Positions 32,689-42,325 are shown, numbered from the stretch's first letter. The stretch is 64,000 nucleotides of DNA from an uncultured Bacilli bacterium (GCA_934130545.1 CAKOYD010000002.1:62001-126000); one strand, 5' to 3'. Numbers and translations: made by a program. The notes: generated by a model from the sequence alone, not told the origin.

Positions 32689-33615
32689 TTATTTAATTCT
32701 AGACAATCTCATAGATTTTGCCGTAACATGCTCCTCATCTGCCATTTTTTTAAGAGCAAAGAAATCTAACATATCTATTTGTTTTCCCGCAACAAATAAC
32801 CTTTCACCAACCATATCTAAAACAAAATCAAACCATTTATTAATACTTTCATTAGTATCATCGACAACATTAAAATATATATTATTTAATCTTTTTACAT
32901 AAGTAATTTTATTTACTAAAATACTACTTGATAAATTAAGAGGACTTAGTTTTAATCTAGTACCATATTCTTTATTTATCATTTCCGTAAACTTCATATT
33001 ATGAATTACACGGGCAGTTCGACCATTACCATCTGTATATGGATGGATTCTTACGAACAATAAATGCATCAAAGCACTTGCCAAGAATGGATCATTTAGT
33101 TCTTCTACTGAAGCTATTTGTTTATATACTTTAATAAACTCACTCATAAACTTATTAACATCTTCTGGATTAGCGCCTCGATAAAATATTTCTTCCCCTT
33201 TTTCTTCAGTAATTCTACTTATATTAACTGGTACATTTCGATAAGCAAAAGTTTCTTCCATTTTACCTTCGCTTATTTCTTTAGCCACGACAAAGTTATG
33301 CAATTGATGTATTCTTTTATGACTAATACTAAGTGTATCGAAGAAAGGAGACTTATTCGCTAAAGTATATACATCAAAATCATGATTCTCAATTCTCTGA
33401 CTAGAAACTAATTCTTGATATAATGAAAACAAGAAATAATTAATAGCATTTTCATTATCTAACTTAGCTACTTTCTTCATAAAATCTACAAACTCTTCAT
33501 TAGTTTGTCTTAAATGTTCTTTCACATTAGGTAAAATATGTATTCTTTCTACATATTCCATTAAATCAAATAAAGTTATATAATCATCATTCATTCCTTC
33601 AAAATTAATTGGCAT
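32689..33615 (-). CDS. Fic-domain protein (AMPylase-type)
   Basis: A 308-residue Fic protein. The active-site motif is IHPYTDGNGRTARV, which fits HPFxx(G)NGRxxR with the catalytic His and phosphate-binding Arg residues. A segment SQRIEN in the N-terminal helical part fits the inhibitory (S/T)xxxE(G/N) motif, placing it among autoinhibited Fic enzymes with an internal inhibitory helix. Family members transfer AMP to hydroxyls of target proteins. ATG 33615 has GAGGGGATG upstream. It is inserted between mutL and miaA, which are usually neighbours. The target is unknown. Confidence 0.9.
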   Translation of the reverse strand: MPINFEGMNDDYITLFDLMEYVERIHILPNVKEHLRQTNEEFVDFMKKVAKLDNENAINYFLFSLYQELVSSQRIENHDFDVYTLANKSPFFDTLSISHKRIHQLHNFVVAKEISEGKMEETFAYRNVPVNISRITEEKGEEIFYRGANPEDVNKFMSEFIKVYKQIASVEELNDPFLASALMHLLFVRIHPYTDGNGRTARVIHNMKFTEMINKEYGTRLKLSPLNLSSSILVNKITYVKRLNNIYFNVVDDTNESINKWFDFVLDMVGERLFVAGKQIDMLDFFALKKMADEEHVTAKSMRLSRIK

Positions 33616-33691
33616 AATTAACACATCCCCTCATTAATTAAGCGTTATTCTATCACAAATACTTAACCGTGTCAATTATAACAAACATCTG

Positions 33692-35491
33692 TTATATACT
33701 TCTTTTGAACATTTTCTCTAATTCATATATTGTAAAATGAATAATTGTTGGTCTTCCATGTGGGCAATTAAATGGGTTATTGCACTTTCTTAAATCATTA
33801 ATTAAGCTTTCCATTTCCTCAATATTAATTCTAGTATTACCTTTAATGCTCATTTTACAACTAACCATTTTAGCAACATTATCAATAAATCTTTCTAAAC
33901 TAAAATTCTTTTCATCACGTACAATCATCTCAAATATATGTTTAATAGTTTGTACCTCAAAACCTTTATTGATCCATGTTGGATGCGATATAACTCGAAA
34001 AGAACTACTACCAAACTCTTCAACTTGAATATTTATTTTATTTAATATCTCAATATTTTGCTTAATAATTAAATATTCATTTAATGGTAATTCTATATTT
34101 ATAGGTATTAACGGTGTCATAACATTACTATTAGGATGTGATAAATTATATAATACTATCTCATAGTTAATTCTTTCTTTCGCCGCATGTTGATCTATTA
34201 AATATACTCCTAATTCATTCTGACACACAATATAAGTTCCTAGTGCTAATCCTATCGGATACAACTCCGGTAATTTCTTATTCTCTTCTTGACTCTCTAC
34301 TTCCGTTATCTTATTTAATAATTCATTCTCATCAGTAATACTAGACAAGTCTTCAATACTATCTTGATTATTAAAATTAACTAAATCAGATAATTTACTT
34401 GTATAAGCTGTATCTTCTTCACTAACTGTTCTATTTAAATCTAAAGACATATTTTCATACTTAGTTTCAACTTTATCACTAGTAGGTACTTCTATTTTAG
34501 GTATTAATAATTTATCTTTTAAAGTATTAATAATTGTTGTTTGTATTAACTTTATTAATTCATCCATATTACTAAACTTAATATCTAATTTAGAAGGGTG
34601 AATATTAACATCTAATAAACTAGGGTCAGTCTTTATATTAATAACTACTATTGGGTATCTAGTATCTTCTTTAAAAGTACTATAAGATTCATTTATTATT
34701 TTAGATAGTTGATAATTTTTTACTACTCTACCATTTACTAATGTTGATATATAGTTCTTACTTGATCTATTAACCTCTGGTAATGATATATAACCGCTTA
34801 TTTCATAATCATTATTCTTATTATCTATCTTAATCATCTTTTTAACAACATTAATTCCATAAATAGCATTTATTACTTTTAATAAATTACCATCTCCGGA
34901 AGTATTAAATAACTCTCTACCATCATTAACTAAAATAAACTTAATATTTGGATATGATAAAGCCATTTTGTGAACATACTCTACTATATTAGCTAGTTCC
35001 GCATAAGAAGAAGATAAATGTTTTAATCTAGCCGGAGTATTATAAAATAAATTAGTTATCGTAAATGACGTTCCTTTAGCTAAATCACTTTCTTTAACCT
35101 CAATTATATTACCACCTTTAATATGCACATAAGTACCTATGCCGTTAGAGCTTGTCTTTAACTCTACTTCACTTACTGAAGCAATAGAAGGTAAAGCCTC
35201 ACCACGAAACCCTAAAGAAGAAATACTAAATAAATCATCTTCACTATATAATTTAGAAGTTGCATGTCTTTGAAACGCTAATACCGCATCATCTTTATCC
35301 ATACCACTACCATTATCTATTACTTTAATACTTCTTAATCCTGATTCAATTAATTCAACCTTTATTTCATCACTTTTAGCATCCACAGAATTTTCTACTA
35401 ATTCTTTAACAACAGATAAACATCTTTCTACTACTTCTCCGGCTGCTATCTTATTAGCCAGTAAATCACTCATTACTCTAATATTTGCCAT
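33692..35491 (-). CDS. mutL: DNA mismatch repair protein MutL
   Basis: A 599-residue MutL. The GHKL ATPase carries AAGEVVERCLSVVKELVENS, DNGSGMDKDDA, SLGFRGEALPSI and the KGTSFTITNLFYNTPARLK region. The C-terminal dimerisation domain contains the endonuclease-type LIDQHAAKERINYE (family DQHA(x)2E(x)4E) and NPFNCPHGRPT, so a nicking MutL as in other bacteria without MutH. No mutS is visible nearby, although in Bacillus cotE - mutS - mutL are adjacent. A minus-strand gene, upstream of fic and miaA. Confidence 0.96.
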   Translation of the reverse strand: MANIRVMSDLLANKIAAGEVVERCLSVVKELVENSVDAKSDEIKVELIESGLRSIKVIDNGSGMDKDDAVLAFQRHATSKLYSEDDLFSISSLGFRGEALPSIASVSEVELKTSSNGIGTYVHIKGGNIIEVKESDLAKGTSFTITNLFYNTPARLKHLSSSYAELANIVEYVHKMALSYPNIKFILVNDGRELFNTSGDGNLLKVINAIYGINVVKKMIKIDNKNNDYEISGYISLPEVNRSSKNYISTLVNGRVVKNYQLSKIINESYSTFKEDTRYPIVVINIKTDPSLLDVNIHPSKLDIKFSNMDELIKLIQTTIINTLKDKLLIPKIEVPTSDKVETKYENMSLDLNRTVSEEDTAYTSKLSDLVNFNNQDSIEDLSSITDENELLNKITEVESQEENKKLPELYPIGLALGTYIVCQNELGVYLIDQHAAKERINYEIVLYNLSHPNSNVMTPLIPINIELPLNEYLIIKQNIEILNKINIQVEEFGSSSFRVISHPTWINKGFEVQTIKHIFEMIVRDEKNFSLERFIDNVAKMVSCKMSIKGNTRINIEEMESLINDLRKCNNPFNCPHGRPTIIHFTIYELEKMFKRSI

Positions 35492-35530
35492 ATATACTAC
35501 ACATCCTTTTACATACTAATTATACCAAAA

Positions 35531-35567
35531 CAAAATAAAAAACTAAATAGATAACTACCTATTTAGT
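35531..35567 (-). terminator. Terminator after the ftsW-type gene
   Basis: On the minus strand ACTAAATAG (35567-35559) pairs with CTATTTAGT (35550-35542), followed by TTTTTTATTTTG. Confidence 0.88.
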
Positions 35568-36692
35568 CGTTTTCTTTCTTGTCGATTCAATATTAACTCT
35601 TTGAACTAGTCCCATAGCAATAAATAATGATAAACAATAAGACCCACCATAAGATAAGAATGGTAATGGAACACCTGTTAAAGGCGCTAACCCCATAACT
35701 CCTATCAAGTTAATAATAATATGTAATATAAAGTATATAAATACCCCATAAGCTAATAATGAATTACCAATATTATCTGCTCTTCTAGCAATATTTAATA
35801 TCTTAACAGCCATAAATGTATATATACCAAGTATCAATAGTCCTACTACTACTCCCCATTCTTCTACTATTATTGGGAAGATAAAGTCAGTATATGATTC
35901 CGGTAAATATAAATATTTTTGAGTACTCTCTCCAATACCTTTACCAAGTAAACCACCATTTTTAAAAGCAATAAAACTATTACATAACTGATACCCTGTA
36001 TCTTCTTGATATTTTTCACATGGCTTTAAAAAGTTAAATCTCGCTAATTGATATGATTTTAAAAATGAACCTCTAGTTACTATCATTACAGCAGCAATTA
36101 CTAAGATAACACTTAAACATATCTTATTAATAAGATTTCTATTTTCTCTAGGCATTGGTACCGCAAAAAAGATAAATATTGTTAGTAACATAATTAGTAA
36201 AGCTGTTCCTAAATCTGGTTGAAAAGCTACTAAAACAAATATTGCTATAACAATCATTATTGGTGTTAGCAAAGTTAATAAATTATCTAAATGATCTTTA
36301 TTCTTTTCATAGTATCCCGCCATATACATAATAATAAATATCTTGGCAAACTCACTTGGTTGAATTCTAAATGGTCCTATTGGAAACCAACTTCGAGCAT
36401 TGTTAGCCGCATATCCATAGACCATTAAGCCAATTAATGATACAAGTACCCCTAATACTCCTAACCAAGATAATCTTTTAAAAGCCTTAGTAGGTATAAA
36501 TAATACTACTATAAAGACTACTAAACTTACTATAATAAATATTAATTGTCTAAAGAAATAGTGATATATACTATAATCATAACGCATATATGATTCCATT
36601 GATGAAGCACTTAATATCATAATAAGACCAAATATCGTTAATATCATAATACATAACATTAAAGATTTATCAATTACTCCTTTTTTCTTCAT
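35559..36692 (-). CDS. ftsW: SEDS glycosyltransferase (FtsW/SpoVE type)
   Basis: A 377-residue protein with about ten membrane helices. Signature segments are RIQPSEFAKIFIIMYMAGYY, FQPDLGTALLI with the catalytic Asp, and a C-terminal TGVPLPFLSYGGS. SEDS proteins polymerise glycan strands at the septum (FtsW), in elongation (RodA) or in the spore cortex (SpoVE). The two large extracellular-loop motifs (GIGESTQKYLYLPESYTDFIF) are closest to FtsW/SpoVE. A second SEDS gene is at 43.9 kb. It has its own terminator and lies alone between rpsP-khpA and mutL. Confidence 0.92.
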   Translation of the reverse strand: MKKKGVIDKSLMLCIMILTIFGLIMILSASSMESYMRYDYSIYHYFFRQLIFIIVSLVVFIVVLFIPTKAFKRLSWLGVLGVLVSLIGLMVYGYAANNARSWFPIGPFRIQPSEFAKIFIIMYMAGYYEKNKDHLDNLLTLLTPIMIVIAIFVLVAFQPDLGTALLIMLLTIFIFFAVPMPRENRNLINKICLSVILVIAAVMIVTRGSFLKSYQLARFNFLKPCEKYQEDTGYQLCNSFIAFKNGGLLGKGIGESTQKYLYLPESYTDFIFPIIVEEWGVVVGLLILGIYTFMAVKILNIARRADNIGNSLLAYGVFIYFILHIIINLIGVMGLAPLTGVPLPFLSYGGSYCLSLFIAMGLVQRVNIESTRKKTTK

Positions 36693-36765
36693 ATTTTCAT
36701 CCTCGTATTATAATAATACCATAAATATAACTAAATAGCACTACTTAAACTAATATTTACATAAA

Positions 36766-36792
36766 AATAAAAAGCACCAGTAAATAGTGCTT
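36766..36792 (-). terminator. Terminator after khpA
   Basis: On the minus strand AGCAC (36791-36787) pairs with GTGCT (36777-36773), followed by TTTTTATTTTTA. It overlaps the khpA stop. Confidence 0.75.
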
Positions 36793-37039
36793 AGTATGAA
36801 TCAACATTAATTTTAACTTTTTTATTATCATAGATAGAAGAACTAGCTTGAACGATAGTTCTAATACTATTAATAATTTTACCATTTCTACCTATTACTT
36901 TTCCCATATCATCTTCTGATACAAGAACTTCTATTTGAATAGTATTTTCTTCATCAGTAGTAAATTCTTTTACTGATACGCTATCAGGATCTGCTACTAA
37001 TTTTTTAATAATACTTTCAGTTAATTTAACTAAATCCAT
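36791..37039 (-). CDS. khpA: KH-domain RNA-binding protein KhpA
   Basis: An 82-residue protein with a single KH domain; the nucleic-acid-binding loop is GKVIGRNGKIINSIRTI, containing GxxG as GRNG. KhpA (YlqC) pairs with KhpB in Firmicutes and affects cell elongation and RNA stability. Its ATG overlaps the rpsP stop (TAATG), the conserved rpsP-khpA arrangement. The operon here stops after khpA; rimM and trmD, which follow in Bacillus, are absent from this spot. Confidence 0.93.
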   Translation of the reverse strand: MDLVKLTESIIKKLVADPDSVSVKEFTTDEENTIQIEVLVSEDDMGKVIGRNGKIINSIRTIVQASSSIYDNKKVKINVDSY

Positions 37040-37311
37040 TATTTGCCTTGTTTACTGTTATGGAATTTAGTCATAACACCACATTGAGATAATAAACTTC
37101 TTGCAGTGTCAGTAGGAATAGCACCATTATTTAGCCATTTTAATGTTTTTTCTTCATCTAATGTTATTTTATTAGATTCAAGTAAAGGATTATATGTACC
37201 TAATTTTTCAATAAATCTTCCATCTCTTGGACTTCTTGAATCTGCAACAACAATTCGATAAAATGGTGCTTTTTTAGCGCCCATTCTTTTTAATCTAATT
37301 TTAACTGCCAT
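37039..37311 (-). CDS. rpsP: 30S ribosomal protein S16
   Basis: A 90-residue S16: VKIRLKRMGAKKAPFYRIVV at the start and DGRFIEKLGTYNP in the middle are diagnostic. It binds 16S rRNA early in 30S assembly. AAGGGAG lies upstream of the ATG, and a consensus promoter is 32 bases before it. It is co-translated with khpA. Confidence 0.97.
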   Translation of the reverse strand: MAVKIRLKRMGAKKAPFYRIVVADSRSPRDGRFIEKLGTYNPLLESNKITLDEEKTLKWLNNGAIPTDTARSLLSQCGVMTKFHNSKQGK

Positions 37312-37342
37312 TTTAATTGCTCCCTTCTTTAAATGTAGTTAT

Positions 37343-37371
37343 ATAATATCATATCTAATATCTCTTGTCAA
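37343..37371 (-). promoter_or_regulatory. SigA-type promoter of rpsP-khpA
   Basis: On the minus strand: TTGACA (37371-37366), a 17-base spacer, TATTAT (37348-37343) with a TG-like context before the -10. Confidence 0.85.
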
Positions 37372-37390
37372 CCTTTTTTTGGTACAGTTA

Positions 37391-37690
37391 TTAATCTTCA
37401 ATAAATTCTTTTATTTTATCTTTTGGCATAAACCCTATTGTTTTCTTTAGTTCTTGTCCATTTTCAAATAATATTAATGTTGGTATAGACATAACACCAT
37501 ATCTTCTAGCAATATCCTCTTCCTCATCAACATTAACTTTAACTATATCAATATCTATCTCACTAGCAGCTTTCTCTATCTCCATAGCTAACATCTTACA
37601 TGGCCCACACCAATCAGCATAAAAGTCTACTAATACTTTATTTTTAATTATTTCATTAAAATCTTCTTCTTTACTATAATGCTTTATCAT
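37391..37690 (-). CDS. trxA: Thioredoxin
   Basis: A 99-residue thioredoxin with the active site ADWCGPCKM and the cis-Pro loop MSIPTLILFENG. It reduces protein disulfides in the cytoplasm. GGAGG lies before the ATG, which overlaps the cvpA-like stop by four bases, so the two genes are co-translated. Confidence 0.95.
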   Translation of the reverse strand: MIKHYSKEEDFNEIIKNKVLVDFYADWCGPCKMLAMEIEKAASEIDIDIVKVNVDEEEDIARRYGVMSIPTLILFENGQELKKTIGFMPKDKIKEFIED

Positions 37691-38403
37691 ATATTGCCTC
37701 CTTCATATTTCTTAACAAAATCTGTATTATCCACATCTATTTTATTCTTTTCAAGTAATTTATTAACTGAATCAACACTAATCGCATCATTTTCTAGCAT
37801 AAGTTCTAACGCTTCACGATTAATTACCGCATTGCTCTTCCCATTTCTATTATCGATAAGATCATATACATCATGATATATTTGTAATGTCTTATCAGCA
37901 TATCCAGAAAGTATTGGAGTATTATTCAAAATAAAGTTAGCATATTTACTATCATCTAGCATATCAAACTTAACTACCGGTAAATTTAATACATAAAGTA
38001 CAATAAATAGATAAAAGTATGCTTCAATAGCGCCCACCACAATACCTAATATTTTCGAAGGTATTGCTAAGAATATTGTAAGTTTTAATATTTTTTCTAA
38101 AATACCTGATATCTTCAAAATAACATTTAACGCTAAATATAAAACTGCAAATACTACCATAAAAGCAAATATTTCATAAAAGATAACATTTAGTATTTGT
38201 AACCCTTTAAATGCTCCATTAAAATCAAAGAATGGTAAATTTTCATAAAATATTACTGATAAAGTATTCTTTAATATAAATGATGCACAAGTAATTAGTA
38301 TTAAACCAACAAAACTAGTTAACTTAACAAATACTCCCTTTTTAAATCCAATCGCTGCCCCCATCAAAATAATTAGTAAAATTCCAACATCTATAATATT
38401 CAT
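37687..38403 (-). CDS. CvpA-family membrane protein
   Basis: A 238-residue protein with four to five membrane helices in the first 150 residues. It begins IIDVGILLIILMGAAIGFKKG, the N-terminal signature of CvpA/YshB-type proteins. The C-terminal 80 residues are hydrophilic. CvpA proteins are linked to colicin V production in E. coli; in Firmicutes (YshB) they are commonly near mutS2 and trx and the role is unclear. ATG 38403 is chosen because GGAGGA lies seven bases upstream. Co-translated with trxA. Confidence 0.85.
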   Translation of the reverse strand: MNIIDVGILLIILMGAAIGFKKGVFVKLTSFVGLILITCASFILKNTLSVIFYENLPFFDFNGAFKGLQILNVIFYEIFAFMVVFAVLYLALNVILKISGILEKILKLTIFLAIPSKILGIVVGAIEAYFYLFIVLYVLNLPVVKFDMLDDSKYANFILNNTPILSGYADKTLQIYHDVYDLIDNRNGKSNAVINREALELMLENDAISVDSVNKLLEKNKIDVDNTDFVKKYEGGNI

Positions 38404-38482
38404 TTCATTCCTCCACAAATATTATATAATATTTTTAGAAAAAAATAAATATTTATGATAAAATATATATAAGAGGTGTAAA

Positions 38483-39436
38483 ATGAATAACAAACAAATA
38501 ACTATTACTTTAAAGGTGTCTCCTAATACTATTGAAGAAATGAAAGAATTCTTAAATGACAGCATTCGTGAAAAAACACCACCTTATGCTATATTTCAAG
38601 CTGATGATTGTGATACGGTCATTACTGTATATCAAAGTGGTAAAGCCGTATTTCAGGGAAAAGATGCTGACTTATCAAGTAGTTTTTGGATTGAAAGAGA
38701 AAAATATTTAAATCCAAACAAAGCATTAGAAACTACTAATAGTCAAGATAAAGTTAAAGAAGACAAGAAAGATGATAACCCACTAAAACTTAGAATTAAC
38801 TCTATTGGTAGTGATGAAGTTGGTACTGGCGATTTCTTTGGTCCTATCGTTGTTACAGCTACTTATGTTTCTAAAGAAAATATTGACTTTCTACTAGAGC
38901 TTAAAGTTAAAGACTCTAAAAAGATGAGTGATAAAGATATCATTAAAGTAGTACCTGAAATAATAAAAAAAATACCATATCATACTTATATTCTATCTAA
39001 TAGTGAATATAACAAAGTATATGGTACTGATATGAATATGAATAAAATGAAAGCTGTTCTTCATAACAAAGTATTAAATGAATTTACTAAAGATAATAAG
39101 TACCAATATGATTATGCTGTCATAGATCAATTCGAAGTCCCAAGAAGTTATTATAATCATATTAAAGGTGCTATTAATAATGTTGGTAAAATTACCTTTT
39201 TAACTAAAGCTGAAGACAAATGCTTATCTGTTGCCTGTGCTTCATTAATTAGTAGATATATCTTCTTAAGCCAAATGAATAAACTAAGTAAAGAAGTAGG
39301 CTTCACTCTTCCCAAAGGTGCTGGCCCACTCGTTGATGATGCTGCTAAAAAGATTGTTAACATATATGGTATTGATAAACTTAAAAGTATTGCCAAACTA
39401 AATTTCAATAATTACAAAAAATTAACAGAAAAATAA
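38483..39436 (+). CDS. rnhC: Ribonuclease HIII
   Basis: A 317-residue RNase HIII. The N-terminal TBP-like substrate-binding domain (about residues 1-90, with IFQADDCDTVITVYQSGKAV) is followed by the RNase H catalytic domain starting GSDEVGTGDFFGPIVV. The DE pair is there, another Asp is in the VIDQF region and one near the end in GPLVDDAAKKI. It removes RNA from RNA/DNA hybrids. In Bacillus rnhC is also divergent from the cvpA-like yshB region, matching this context. AGAGGTG lies before the ATG. Confidence 0.95.
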   Translation: MNNKQITITLKVSPNTIEEMKEFLNDSIREKTPPYAIFQADDCDTVITVYQSGKAVFQGKDADLSSSFWIEREKYLNPNKALETTNSQDKVKEDKKDDNPLKLRINSIGSDEVGTGDFFGPIVVTATYVSKENIDFLLELKVKDSKKMSDKDIIKVVPEIIKKIPYHTYILSNSEYNKVYGTDMNMNKMKAVLHNKVLNEFTKDNKYQYDYAVIDQFEVPRSYYNHIKGAINNVGKITFLTKAEDKCLSVACASLISRYIFLSQMNKLSKEVGFTLPKGAGPLVDDAAKKIVNIYGIDKLKSIAKLNFNNYKKLTEK

Positions 39437-39469
39437 TGTATTCTATCATGTAGACATACATTATTTTTT
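39430..39469. terminator. Bidirectional terminator
   Basis: TAATGTA (39434-39440) pairs with TACATTA (39457-39463). T-run to the right and A-run to the left serve rnhC and the convergent transporter gene. Confidence 0.85.
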
Positions 39470-40543
39470 AATATCTGTTAACTTTACAAAGCTAATTAAG
39501 AAAATTGGTACTAGTGATATATAAAGCATTACTTTAACATTGCCTATAAATAGATAAAACACTAAACAAATAATACTTCTTAAGAAACAGAAAATTAATT
39601 CACAAGTTATTAAATACCCATTTATATTACTATTCTCTATATTATAAATATTTTTATTACTAGTTAATTCAAACGATTTAATACCCAAACCCTCAAGAAG
39701 AGCCACTACCAAAAGAATATATTTATTAGTAATATTAAGTTTTAATAAAAGTACTAAGCAAAAGATAATATTTATGTATTTAAAATACTTACTTATATTT
39801 ATTCTATGAGCTATATAATATAGATATATTATTGAAGATATGCTTATTAGAATATTAAAGGTTCCGACATAATTTAAACTCTTCTTAACATATAAATATA
39901 AATAAATAGGTTCTAGTAAAAGAAATATTACTTTAAACTGTTCTAAGATAAAGAATACTAACTTATTACTATTTATCTTACTATACTCTATTTTATTATT
40001 TGTTATATCATCTTTTATAAATATTAAAGGTATAATACTTATTACTGATAATATTATTACAATAATTGAACTTACTAATATTGAATATTTATCTACTATA
40101 TAACTTCCTAGAATAGAAGAAAATATTATCGGTAAGTAAGCTGATATTAAAATACTTGCTATCTTCTTATCTTCTACTTTATCTACTAAATTCATCGCAT
40201 AATAATGTCTAATCGTATGATAAATAAATGATGAAGTAGATAATATTATACTAAGTATAACTAAATTATAATTAGTCATACTCATCACACTCAAATAATA
40301 AAACGATACTCCATATAATAACCCTGAAATAATTAATAATGCTTTTCTCCTAATACACTTTGTTAAATATACAGTTATATAACTTATAAATACTCCTACT
40401 AAATAATAAATACTATAGAATAACAAAATATTCTTTATTTTATAACCCTTTTGATATAGATAAACAAAAGAAAATATTTCAACTATATTTCTACTAATAT
40501 TAGATAGAAATAGAAAGATATTATATAATGTTAATTTTTTCAT
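39461..40543 (-). CDS. MFS-like membrane transporter
   Basis: A 360-residue, extremely hydrophobic protein with about 10-12 helices. An arginine/lysine-rich loop between the second and third helices (TKCIRRKALLIISG) is in the place of the MFS A-motif, and the break in the middle (FIKDDITNNKIEYSKINSNK) separates two bundles. This suggests a major-facilitator-type permease. No substrate can be inferred. GGTGAGTAC precedes the ATG. It lies between rnhC (convergent) and cotE. Confidence 0.65.
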   Translation of the reverse strand: MKKLTLYNIFLFLSNISRNIVEIFSFVYLYQKGYKIKNILLFYSIYYLVGVFISYITVYLTKCIRRKALLIISGLLYGVSFYYLSVMSMTNYNLVILSIILSTSSFIYHTIRHYYAMNLVDKVEDKKIASILISAYLPIIFSSILGSYIVDKYSILVSSIIVIILSVISIIPLIFIKDDITNNKIEYSKINSNKLVFFILEQFKVIFLLLEPIYLYLYVKKSLNYVGTFNILISISSIIYLYYIAHRINISKYFKYINIIFCLVLLLKLNITNKYILLVVALLEGLGIKSFELTSNKNIYNIENSNINGYLITCELIFCFLRSIICLVFYLFIGNVKVMLYISLVPIFLISFVKLTDIKK

Positions 40544-40597
40544 GTACTCACCAATAATAGTATGGTTTATCTGATATATTTTAAACGAAAAAGAAGA

Positions 40598-41140
40598 TTA
40601 CTCTTCTCGTTTTTCAATATAATCTTTTTTTATTTTATCTATTTCATTATCTACTTCTTCAGTATAATCATCATCCCCTATTACATCCCATGGTTCTTCA
40701 TCTTCTTCAATAGCTATTTTAACTTTAGTACTACCAACTATCTCTACTCCTAATTCTTTTTCTATTTCTAAATCAATACTATTACCATTTTCATGAGCAC
40801 TAATACAAGATGGTTGTTTTAAACTCCTAACAATTATATCTTTATCTTCTGAATCAATACTTTCTTTTTGATTTACTGATACTGTTTCTTGATAAGCAAT
40901 ATTCTTAGTAATAACTGTAGTTTTAGTATCATTTTCATATGAATACCAAATATTAACATCAAATGATCCATCTATTACTATTTTTCCATTATGTTCATGT
41001 CCAGAAAACTTATGATTAATAACCCAACATCCTAAAATAGTATTAGGTGTATTTTCACAGGCAACATTATAAGTATTTTTATAATGTTTCTTTCCTTTAC
41101 CAATTACAGCTTTTGTAACTATCTCTTTAAATGTTGACAA
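40598..41140 (-). CDS. cotE: Outer spore coat protein CotE
   Basis: A 180-residue CotE homologue. STFKEIVTKAVIGKGKKHYK at the start, ILGCWVINHKFSGHEHNGK, DVNIWYSYENDTKTTVITK and VEIVGSTKVKI match the CotE core, and the acidic C-terminal tail is also typical. CotE is the morphogenetic protein that organises the outer coat. TTG at 41140, after AGGGGTG, gives an N-terminus that aligns with B. subtilis CotE; the codon 15 bases earlier lies on the ribosome-binding site. CotE is mainly found in Bacilli, so it is informative about the host lineage. Confidence 0.88.
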   Translation of the reverse strand: MSTFKEIVTKAVIGKGKKHYKNTYNVACENTPNTILGCWVINHKFSGHEHNGKIVIDGSFDVNIWYSYENDTKTTVITKNIAYQETVSVNQKESIDSEDKDIIVRSLKQPSCISAHENGNSIDLEIEKELGVEIVGSTKVKIAIEEDEEPWDVIGDDDYTEEVDNEIDKIKKDYIEKREE

Positions 41141-41194
41141 GATATCACCCCTCACAATAATTTATGATAAAGTTAGGAAAATAGTACCTAATAT

Positions 41195-41219
41195 TAAAAA
41201 GAAAGTGTTTTTAACACTC
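41195..41219 (-). terminator. Terminator of the gene at 41226
   Basis: On the minus strand AGTGTT (41218-41213) pairs with AACACT (41209-41204) around a three-base loop, followed by TTCTTTTT. Confidence 0.7.
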
Positions 41220-41225
41220 CCTTAA

Positions 41226-41513
41226 TTATAATGTTCTACCATTTGTTTTATTCAATTCATCTTGTAATGTATCATATCTATCAATTAGATTACTTACTAA
41301 AGAATCCTTAATACTATCTTTACAATATGTTTCTGTAAAACTAATTTGTGATTGAAGCATACCTTTAGCTATATCGCCTAATTCCTGTAAAGTATCTAAT
41401 AGTTGGCTATTACCAGAATTATTCTGTATTTGACTATATATAACTCCCATCATATTTTCTATAGCCATATAGTTAGCACTCATTCTATCATAAATAGCGC
41501 CAAAATCATCCAT
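41226..41513 (-). CDS. Small helical protein of unknown function
   Basis: A 95-residue, acidic, all-helical soluble protein with no recognised domain. It has a good ribosome-binding site (GAGGT) and its own terminator, so it is a genuine short unit. The first residues (DDFGAIYDRMSANYMAIENM) and the low-complexity QNNSGNS stretch do not recall a family. The neighbours are cotE and a yetF-type gene, so a sporulation role is possible by context only. Confidence 0.65.
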   Translation of the reverse strand: MDDFGAIYDRMSANYMAIENMMGVIYSQIQNNSGNSQLLDTLQELGDIAKGMLQSQISFTETYCKDSIKDSLVSNLIDRYDTLQDELNKTNGRTL

Positions 41514-41610
41514 ATTTTACCTCCTACTATCTACTTAATTATAACACATATTTAAAATAAGTATTTAAAAACCTTAACTTTCTATAAAGAAAATTACAGT
41601 TTATCAAGTA

Positions 41611-42252
41611 TTATATTAAATCACTCTGTTTTATTATAAAAATATTCTTATCTTTATAGAAGGCATAAAAGATATTTTCTAATTTAACATCTTTCTTAGT
41701 TAAAATATTATCAATCCATTCTTCATCTTTATCTAAATATTTTAAAGTATCTTTTTGAATTTTACCATCTAAAATAATTGGTAGTGGTAAACACCTATTC
41801 TTATTAGCATACCCAAACACTGAAAGACAACCATTATTCTCTAGTATAGCATATTCTACTTCTTCTAATGACTTAAAACCCTTATCACGAATCTGTACTA
41901 ATAAATCATCTAAACTATATCTTTGTTTTAGCATTTCTTTATAGTTAATATGCCCTTCTTTTATTATAATGGAAGGATTACCATCTAAGAAATTTCTAAA
42001 CTTTGGTTTCTTTATTGAAAAGTATGCTAAAATAGTCTGTAATATTGTTAAAGTTACTATTGGTAATATTGAATAAAATATTGATTTATCATATCCTTCT
42101 ATACTAATCATTGCTAATTCAGCCATTAATATTGATACTATTAAATCTATTATTCCTAATTGTCCTACTTCTCTCTTACCCATAATACGATATATTAGTA
42201 AAATAAAGAAATAAAAGAATACTGTTCTAAAAAATATTATTACATAATCCAT
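41611..42252 (-). CDS. YetF/DUF421-family membrane protein
   Basis: A 213-residue protein: three N-terminal membrane helices (about residues 5-22, 36-55 and 60-75) and a cytoplasmic domain. The sequence YRIMGKREVGQLGIIDLIVS in the first loop and PSIIIKEGHINYKEMLKQR with SLDDLLVQIRDKG are the YetF family signatures. Several YetF paralogues are present in Bacillus spores and inner spore membranes. ATG 42252 is preferred, with AGGTG six bases upstream. It is divergent from the gene at 42326. Confidence 0.88.
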   Translation of the reverse strand: MDYVIIFFRTVFFYFFILLIYRIMGKREVGQLGIIDLIVSILMAELAMISIEGYDKSIFYSILPIVTLTILQTILAYFSIKKPKFRNFLDGNPSIIIKEGHINYKEMLKQRYSLDDLLVQIRDKGFKSLEEVEYAILENNGCLSVFGYANKNRCLPLPIILDGKIQKDTLKYLDKDEEWIDNILTKKDVKLENIFYAFYKDKNIFIIKQSDLI

Positions 42253-42325
42253 CTTCATCACCTATTTTATTATGGTAAATAACATATTACTTTATACAAT
42301 TACATATATATTATTAGGTGAAAAT

